Shown one piece after another: positions 34,686 to 41,625 of a stretch of 41,625 nucleotides of DNA. Source of the stretch: Dissophora ornata (Eukaryota; Mortierellomycota; Mortierellomycetes; Mortierellales; Mortierellaceae); the NCBI GenBank assembly GCA_025201705.1, contig MU616795.1:1-41625 (forward strand). The letters are read 5' to 3'. Every line of letters starts with the position of its first letter. The stretch's first letter is position 1. The notes beneath the pieces are model-generated. The model was given only the letters and a program-made list of their open reading frames with translations, was not told where the DNA came from and searched no databases. Both the position numbers and the translations under genes were made by a program.

Positions 34686-36779
34686 TAATATCTGCGAGCT
34701 CACCGGATTTCAGATTCGGCGCGCAAGATATCAGCTGTTTGAACTTGTTAATATCCACCTGCGACCATTTAAAGCCGTTGTAACCCTCATACGGCCCCCT
34801 TTTTTCACCCCTTGGCCTCTCTGTCAAAGTAGCCGTTCCAGCAACACGAAGGTGCCTCAGATTCAACATCTCTACATCGCTGGTCAATGGGCTGGATCTC
34901 TTAAAGAAATCTTTGGGAACGCGGCGGATCTCAAAAGACCGGATGGAAGGGAGTCGCATAATTTGGAAGATAGGGTCGTATCGCCTATTTGCATGTGGAG
35001 TATCGATAGTAGGGCCTACATCGAACCCCAAGTTGAGATATATTGATCTGATGGTCGTCGATGCCGCTATCATATCCTTAAGATCGGTGAAGTCCGCATA
35101 TGCCTGGACCCAACACAATGTGATATCAAGCTCGAGAATACCCTTGGCATTGGCGATGGCTTCATGAAGTTGGTGAGCCGACGCTCTAGACCTAAGTGTC
35201 ACCGTTACCAGACCTATACTCTCGTCAAATGATCCACCCAGCAAATCCACTGTAATCTGGAACGTTTTGGCTTGCGCTGCCTGATAGTTCTCACGATAGT
35301 GGTCAATGCAGACCCATTTGACATGTCCGTCAAATGTGACCGTTCTGAACAGATTGCCGAACACCTTGTTCTCATCCTTGTCCTTCAGAAACGTATCCAG
35401 CTTGCGCAGATCGGCCCCTTCCAATGCTTCCTTGTGTTCCATCTGGCTGGCAAAGTCCTCGACAGCTTTGTCCTCCGTGGAGAGGCTCTTGATGTAGTCT
35501 ATGGCTTGCTCTATGCGAGGTTCGATATTGTCCTTCAGCTGTTGTAATCTGGCAGTTGCCTGGCCGATGGCATCCGTTCTGATTAAATGAGATAAAGCTG
35601 GAACAGCAACCCCGGCGATAGAGATACCAAACTTGAGCATCTTTAGGATTGTAAGGACATATGGGCCGTATTGCTTAAAAAAATCTGAAGGGCGAAAGAT
35701 TTCGTATCCCTCATGCTTTGCAAGATGGATCTTGTTATTGGCCGACTTGGTGTGTTCTCCACATTCGCACAAAAATAGAGCCGGAACTTGATGATGTGTG
35801 GATCCAAGACGTTCCATCTGGTGCTATCCTGCGGAAGGACCACAAATAGACGAGGGATCGGGTGCTCGTGTAGTTCGTATGTCTGAGTCAAGAGAGCTTG
35901 GACAAGCGACTGAAGCACATCAAACTGACTCCCAGTTTGGGCTTGCATCTCATCTTGCTTGGCGCCCAAAGTCTCTTGCAGCTTGATCATCTTGGCCAAC
36001 TCAGCCTTGATCTCCTTGTTGTCCTTTCTCAATCCATCGATCTCTTGTGTTAAATGACCTTGGGATTGAGGTCCATCCGGCTTGTGGATGACTGTGCTCT
36101 CAAATGCAGACCTGGCTGTCGTCGTAGTCTTGCGATACTCAGGAGGAAGGATTTCTTCCACGATAGAGTGGACATCCAACGGTCCCCCTGCACGGTTTCT
36201 AACAATCAAGGCATTCGTCGCGACTTCCATTTCCTTTCGGATTTGCATGGTTGATTTTCTGGAGAGGCCAAAATGGGGTGGCTCAAAAGGGTCCATTGCA
36301 GTCGGGACTTCGCTCTTGATGCTTAATTGAGCGACAGACTCATTCAAAGACACTGATGATCCAGGAGCAATAGTTAATGCCAATGAAGTCGAGTCAGACT
36401 TTGGTGTCTCGAAAAGCACCTCGATCACACATTCGGGATAGCATAGGATTCTTTTCGGATCGTACCTGTATTAAAAAGAGAAAACACATCGCGATGGCGT
36501 TATTGGTCTTTTTTTGTTCATGTTGTTGTCGACATAGCCTTTTAACATGACGAGGGTCGCGACTTACGGGATGCCGTTACCATCTCGTAGGCAAACAATT
36601 GTCCCTTTGATAGTCTTAAATTCTCCGTCGGCCTCAAACCCCTCCGCGTCAAGGATCTTAAAAGCTTTCAGAATATCATCAACATACACGAACTGGGTCT
36701 CGTGCAGAGATTTTGACGGTATAGGACTCAGTTTCTTCGTAATCGATCCGAACCTGAACTCTTGCCATGTCGCAAGCAT
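34531..36779 (-). pseudogene. Frameshifted and truncated paralog of the CECGEH/LRR-like protein
   Basis: Exon 1 is 36779-36568 (MLATWQEFRFGSITKKLSPI to CLRDGNGI) and exon 2 starts at 36465 (YDPKRILCYPECVIEVLF), matching the intron position and phase of the left paralog. It has a coiled coil (DGLRKDNKEIKAELAKMIKL), then IPRLFVVLPQD and FRLYF. At the A5 run 35771-35775 one base is missing: the next frame continues with LCECGEHTKSANNKIHLAKH, GISIAGVAVPALS, VKWVCIDHYRENYQ and LNLRHLRV. The protein then diverges and stops at 34531, about 300 residues earlier than the paralog, over a transposase-like fragment. It may be a pseudogene, or the indel may be a sequencing error in a homopolymer; the truncation is real either way. 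Confidence 0.7.
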
Positions 36780-37235
36780 ATTGCAGGAATAGGAAAGGTT
36801 GGGAGAAAGGATTGAAGAGAATTGGGAGATGAATGAAAGTGAATAATGAAGAGAATCAATTCCATTCCCATTTTTATTTGAGGTCTCGGGAGTTTGGGGG
36901 GTGAGAATAAATATGCGAGATGCAAAAATACCGCCTGGATCTTCCTTTCATGCTGGATGGCTGGCAACGTTCCTTTTATGTAGTCCGAGTTTTCTCGAAC
37001 AGGATTAGTTTAAAAAGAAGAATATAATCTCTTGCCCCTGTGATTAACCAAAGCACGCAGTGAAATTCGTGAGAGCTAAACCAAGCGATCTCACCGTGCG
37101 GACATTTTTCCTTCATGTGACAGGCTTCTGCCATTTCTTTGGCGAAGCAAAAAAAAAATCAGCAAGAACGTGTGGGTGCTAAGACGTAGCCATCCGTCCA
37201 CCCTTTATTTTAGCTTCAAAGCGACATTAATCTTA
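36780..37235. other. Intergenic upstream of the truncated paralog
   Basis: On the minus strand, the region before ATG 36779 is pyrimidine-rich (36785-36850), as in front of the intact paralog. Nothing else is supported. Confidence 0.5.
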
Positions 37236-38165
37236 TGTTATGTTCGTCCAACTCGCCATCCTCATCTGAGCTTTCTTGGCCTTCTGATGTCTCCTCGGAA
37301 CCTTCTTGGCTTCCTTCTCAACTTCCTTTTGCGAACTCCTCTTGCATCTCCTTGTATCTGGCCGCCAAGATCTTGTTAGCATGTTCAGAATCGTCGGGTA
37401 AAAGCAATGTTCGGACGCTTCCTGCACTTCCAATGCTGCTGAGCGACGCGTCGTCATTCCTTGCTGGTCGGTTCTCTCTACGGAATGCAGAAAAATATTG
37501 TTCACAGAGTGCTGGAGGTTCGGCATGGTTGGCACTCTGCAACCATATCAACAATCCGCTGCTTCATTTCTTGGGCTTGTGCTTGATTGGCGCTTGGCAT
37601 GGCCCTAGTAAAATCCGCGACCACATCAACGGCCTGTCGGTTCATTTCTTGGACGTTCAGCTCGACGTCGTGGAGGAATAGGCAGAGCTCGGTGGGGGAG
37701 GCAACCACGGAGCCGGCAGTGATAACGATGGAACTGGTAGGGGTGATGACGTGGTGATACGGACAGAACTGGTTGGGCCTCCTGGTGTGAGTGCCCTTGG
37801 TGCTACTAGTGATGTCAAGAGAGGTTGGTTCCGGAATACAGGCTGCTTTGTTGGCGGCAATCTTGTCGGCTCGTGGGGTCTGGTCTCTTGGGTGTTACAT
37901 TTGAATTGAGGTGGAGGCTCTTGATGTACTGACACTGCCTGTAGTGAGTTGATGGATTTGAGTTAAGGATTGACGTGTGGGGGCGGGCTGCATGCACGCA
38001 TGGGTAGTACATGCATTTCGCCAGGTCGCGGTTGACCACCACTTGTTCCTTTGTATACTCAGAAATGAAAGTTACAGGAGTATTGGCGTGGCATCGGAGA
38101 AGATGAAAGGCTATTCGTTTCTCTGGTGTTAGCGAACATTGCTTGGAGTCAAATATGATGTACAT
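37236..38165 (-). pseudogene. Degraded hypothetical gene
   Basis: The minus strand shows protein-like text in successive different frames: MYIIFDSKQCSLTPEKRIAF to YPCVHAARPHTSILNS from 38165; a Pro/Ser-rich part around 37930-37740; ASPTELCLFLHDVELNVQEM to KQRIVDM ending near 37550; and, one base shifted, SANHAEPPALCEQYF to YKEMQEEFAKGS with TGA near 37320. I do not recognise a family, and no canonical intron of reasonable size joins the last two pieces. It may be one broken gene or several fragments. Confidence 0.3.
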
Positions 38166-39255
38166 GGGTAACTTTCCAATTTTGATAATTGATGGAAGGA
38201 AGGAAAGGTTGTTAAGCTAACGGTGGAGGTCAAGGTGGATAAGATGAAGAGGTGAAGATGAAAATACAGGAAATTATCTTGAAAGTTCGTCACCACCAAA
38301 TTCATCAAAGGCAGAGAAACTTCCACTCCCCTCAATACATGCGGTAAAGCTTCCTCGACCATTGCAGCACTACACCAAATTCACCAAAGACAGGAAAACT
38401 CCCGCCCCCCTCAATGCATGCGGTTGCTGAGAAAAGCTACTTGTGTTGCAGTACAGACTGTGAGTGGTTTGCAGTAAAGCCTCCTCAGTCATTGCAGCAC
38501 CATAAATTCACCAATTCACCGAAGACCGAGAAGAGTTGCATGTGTTGCAGGAGTGTGCGAGCAGATCGACTGTGGAAACTGCCAGGACAGAAAACAGCTT
38601 TTGGAGTATTGAGTAACCAGCTATCCAAGAGGGGTAGGTTCAAGGTATACCCCACGACGCGGGGCATTTATTTATCTATTGCAGCGTGTATCGACTTAAT
38701 GTGCGCGCACCACACGCGACACGCGCACCCGACGCAAATTTAGATCTCAGTCAATTGCAACGTACCGACGCTTTATTGCATTGTAAAGAATTCTTTCTGT
38801 GGCCCTGCGATATGGTAGACATTCACCTTTCGTCTAGTCCTTGTCACTTCCACTCCTTCGCATCCACTTCTTGAACTCATACTTCCTCATCATCCAGTCT
38901 TTGTACCAGTTTCGCTACTCACAAGTTGAAAAAGAATTGGGCATGCTGGGGATGATAGACAAAGGGTGTATTATTTTCTTCTCTCTTTTCTGTTTTGCTC
39001 CTGTTCACAGTATTTTCGTAACGCTGTAAACTTGTTTCTGCAACTACCCTATCCAGAATAGCCAATGCGTCTACTACACGTGGTTCTGTTAGGGATAGCT
39101 TTGATGCCAAATACCGAATCTCTTTGACGACTGTCAGCCGCTCTCTCATCACCAGTGAGTTCGACGTGAGGGGGCACGAGTCATGTCACACGTATGGGGA
39201 TGGCGATGTGGGGTGTCAGTGAGTACCTTCAGTGGCTCTATAACGATCGCTTCCG
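38166..39255. other. Gene-poor interval with imperfect tandem repeat
   Basis: No supported gene in 1.1 kb. It includes the imperfect repeat at 38292-38550. The stretch after 38690 is AT-richer with short pyrimidine runs. A minus-strand frame at 38919-39152 looks mildly protein-like, but nothing confirms it. Confidence 0.5.
38292..38550. repeat. Imperfect tandem repeat, about 80-bp unit
   Basis: CACCAAATTCATCAAAGGC (38292) and CACCAAATTCACCAAAGAC (38372) each lead into a purine stretch, a C-rich run, CTCAATRCATGCGGT and a later CATTGCAGCAC. A third, more diverged copy follows near 38500 (AAATTCACC ... GCATGTGTTGCAG). The copies differ by substitutions and indels. Confidence 0.7.
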
Positions 39256-39382
39256 GTGGGCCTGGCCTTGGGTGTGTACTTCTTTCACGGCGGGATGGAG
39301 ACAGCCCAGCGAGTCGAGAAAATTCACCATCTGCTAAAGATGCTAGAACTCAACAGTAAAGCATCGCTGATCGGCGTCCTCA

Positions 39383-40078
39383 ATGCCACCAGCTCAAGGA
39401 TCGAGTGCGGCAAATTACACCAAGGATACCGAGGGCAAGAAGGCGCAGGCGCAGGGAGCTGCACGCAACCTGAACCCTGGCCTGGCAGCAGTCATGTTTC
39501 CCAAGGTCGTGCAGGTGAACAACGACATGTTGGGAGGGTTTGCACGTAACAAAATGTTCAGAGAGATGTATTAGCCATTCGTCCATGACTTTAACTTTTC
39601 TAACAACCAGGTGATCCTACAAAAGCACTACTCAGGCACTAACAGCATGGTAAGGATGTGCTGCGCTCTTCCTTCTACTCTTTTGCCCTCTTAGTACGAC
39701 TGATTTTTGATTGAAACCATTTGCATAGGTCGATCGAAATGGGAAAGCCCTCCACGAGTCTTCTTTGGCATCGCTACTCTCAAGACTGGACCCAATTGAA
39801 ATTATTGCGGTCTATTCCATCTGCAGCAAGATCCGTCGCACTCAACAAGAATTCGTTGTGGTCACGGTTGGCCGCCCGTATTTTTGCACCTGCCTCTCGC
39901 TGCAAAGCACAGGGATTGTGTGCAGGCACATCTTTTGCGTGATGCAAGGGGACAGCAGGTGCAAGTATAGGGCCAGCTTCGTTCTCAAGCGCTGGCTCAG
40001 GACCTCAAAGATTTCGAGACGAAAGCTTAGTCGCGTACCCGCATTACATCGCCCCAACCAGGACCGAGGATCACAATG
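39383..40078 (+). pseudogene. MULE/FAR1-type SWIM zinc-finger relic with in-frame TAG
   Basis: First segment from about 39383 reads AANYTKDTEGKKAQAQGAAR to ARNKMFREMY, then TAG (39572-39574), then in the same frame PFVHDFNFSNNQVILQKHYSGTNSM up to a GTAAGG donor at 39650. The frame continues in phase from 39729 (VDRNGKALHESSLASLLSRL) through FVVVTVGRPYFCTCLSLQST, GIVCRHIFCVMQ and YRASFVLKRWLRTSK. The CxC...CxH pattern followed by a basic KRW is the SWIM finger that ends many MULE-type transposases and FAR1-like proteins. A frame shift also separates it from protein-like text further upstream (39256-39400, MGLALGVYFFHGGMETAQRV). It is probably a dead transposon-derived gene. The exact element is unknown. 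Confidence 0.5.
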
Positions 40079-40325
40079 TAGTCCCTCTCCCCGTTTCCCT
40101 AGAACTGTACCTTGTAACTTGAATAACTTGAATATATCCCTTCTTGCATCCTTCGTCTTCCCTGTTCTTGTCCTTGTCTTCCCCTTTCCCTTGCTTTGCT
40201 CCAGTAGGCATCGGTATTCAGAACATGTATTAATAGTGTTTATTAAGATGACAAAGTTTTGCTACTAAAAAGCGTCGTCAGCACATTCCCACAAGAAACA
40301 ACCATCTCTCCTTCCATCAAATCGA
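40079..40325. other. Short spacer
   Basis: Pyrimidine-rich plus strand (40140-40200) between the SWIM relic and the 3' end of the partial right-edge gene. Nothing is supported here. Confidence 0.5.
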
Positions 40326-41625
40326 TCACAGTTCAAGAAGATTCTGAGACTTTTGAACATCCTTGTCCTCAACGCGCGCGCGAGCGTATTCTTCTTTCGC
40401 ACTTTTCTTCGCGCGATCGGCATTGAATGCTCGCGAAGCTGCATCCTTCTCCTCGCTCGAAAGCCTTTTCAATTTCCCTATCAACTCATTTAACTTGGCC
40501 AGTCGACCCCTGGGAAGGGGAAGCACCGTTACAAGTCCAATGAGAGAATGTCCTCAGGGGGGATGACCGGTGTGGTGGGCAGAAACTGGGGGGACGTCAT
40601 TGTGGGAGCGATTCAGTCGCCATGGCCACCAGGGTTCTGGCCGTCGATGGTCAACGAAGTCCAAATGGTGACGGATGCCGCCATGGCCAGGACAGCCTTC
40701 CGGAGCATGAGGATCCGGGAGATGACAGCAATGATCGTGCCAGTGTCACCGTCCTGCCAAATAGATGGGAATGACACGGTCGCTTCCGCAACTGCTTGGT
40801 AAAACCGGCCGGGGCGCTGGCGCAGCGTGAAGATCGTGACCGTGGGTCCCGAGATGCGCAGCCCAAAAGTGACGAGCCGATCACGAACATCTTGGGTCGC
40901 CTTCTCGCGGATCATGTCATGTGTGTCCTTCATAAGCTTGAGCAGCTTTTTGGTGTCATCCAGGCACTTCATGGTGTTGGCTCCTCCGTCCTTCTTGGCG
41001 GCCTCCATGTGACAGATCTCGAGTGATCGCGCCGACACCACATGCAACAGTATTGCCCACTGTTTCATAGTAACCTCGTCCATAACCATTCCTCCTTCCT
41101 TGTACACTACAATATAAATACCCCTCCTCTTCTGTACAATAAACGGCATTCGTTCCTGCCCATTCTCTGGATACCTGCCTATTCCCTAGATCCCTGCCTC
41201 CTCCACTGCTCCTTCTTGTTACTGTTACACCACAACCAGCCCATCAACTTTATGGCCGACGTACTGCCGACCGTCCCGGGTGCGTCGCCTGTTGCGTCGG
41301 TTGGCTGAGGCATCCGAGAAGACTTCTCCAGACCTGTACTCCAAAGAGCAGCGACGGGAGAGTGCAAGGCAGAGATAACCCCACAGGTGGATGCTGAACC
41401 AGGCCTCCGCGGGGCCCTTGGGGAAGGTGAGGTCACTCTCCTGGTACATCCGGAGCACATGGGTGACGATGTCGTGAGCAACTTTCTGGAACTCCTCCGA
41501 CGGCTTGTCCTAGAGAGCGTCGCTAACATTGCGCCACCCGTGGGTAGCCAGAAGCTCGTCCAAGTCATCCGGCTGTCGCGTCCCATGACCCTGTCGCATG
41601 ATCCTGCCCCATGGCCATGCCGGAT
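40326..41625 (-). pseudogene. Partial gene with possible PD-(D/E)XK motif, two internal stops, cut by right edge
   Basis: The minus strand enters at the window edge. Exon 1 runs to 41231 and reads DDLDELLATHGWRNVSDAL, TAG (near 41512), DKPSEEFQKVAHDIVTHVLR, GPAEAWFSIHLWGYL, GRQYVGHKVDGLVV. Exon 2 is 41059-40533: SLEICHMEAAKKDGGANTMK, KLLKLMKDTHDMIREKA, FGLRISGPTVTIFTLRQRPG, then TGA (40615-40613), then IAPTMTSPQFLPTTP. Exon 3 is 40509-40326: GRLAKLNELIGKLKRLSSEE to SQNLLEL, TAA. Intron phases fit. VDGLVV followed by LEICHMEAAKKD resembles the D...ExxxK core of PD-(D/E)XK nucleases, but this is pattern reading only. I recall such proteins as common in Mortierellaceae. The first stop could instead be an acceptor (CTCTAG) of an upstream intron. 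Confidence 0.55.

Noticed and set aside
38919..39152. Minus-strand frame beginning MMRERLTVVKEIRYLASKLS
   Set aside because: Mildly protein-like but short, with no clear splice partner and no recognisable family.
27523..41515. Reassigned UAG codon as an explanation of the internal TAGs
   Set aside because: FCP1 and SARAF, both intact, end in TAG at the expected family length, so UAG is a normal stop here.

Overview
The window reads as nuclear DNA of a filamentous early-diverging fungus, most likely Mortierellomycota (Mortierellaceae-like). Genes are compact and rich in short GT-AG introns. The gene content is fungal: an Rtg2-type Ppx/GppA protein, FCP1, GDI, eL19 and uS13. It also holds two genes that yeasts lack, a T-box transcription factor and a SARAF/TMEM66 protein. 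A paralogous pair near the right end resembles large repetitive families that I remember from Mortierellaceae genomes. The organism assignment is inference; I could not run a search.

Core block, about 1-27 kb. In order: a KLHDC4/Kel3-type Kelch protein with a DUF4110-like C-terminus (+, 8 exons); an Rtg2-like Ppx/GppA protein (-, intronless); the RNA polymerase II CTD phosphatase FCP1 (-, 11 exons); Rab GDP dissociation inhibitor (+, 6 exons); SARAF (+, 5 exons); ribosomal protein eL19 (-) head-to-head with uS13/RPS18 (+); a large RBR-type E3 ubiquitin ligase with a hydrophobic segment (+); a CHCHD5/Mix14-type twin-CX9C protein (+); and a T-box transcription factor (+). Exon phases could be joined for nearly all of these. 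The first exon of RPS18 is unresolved. The Kelch gene carries a 46-T run beside an acceptor site.

Accessory block, about 27-41.6 kb. The character changes to broken genes and repeats. It holds an unrecognised minus-strand gene with an internal TAG; two direct repeat copies of 1.1-1.2 kb (28489-29618 and 32941-34145) carrying decayed RecQ-like helicase sequence; and two paralogous two-exon minus-strand genes with LRR-like C-termini. The left paralog is intact. The right one is frameshifted in an A5 run and truncated, with a DDE-transposase-like fragment overlapping its end. Further right are a degraded unknown gene, an imperfect tandem repeat, a MULE/SWIM zinc-finger relic with an internal TAG, and a partial minus-strand gene with a possible PD-(D/E)XK motif and two internal stops that runs off the right edge.

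The core genes do ordinary cell work: transcription cycling, Rab recycling, translation, ubiquitination and mitochondrial intermembrane-space assembly. The accessory block looks like a repeat-rich compartment where a lineage-specific family is being duplicated and inactivated. No rRNA, tRNA or CRISPR array was seen.
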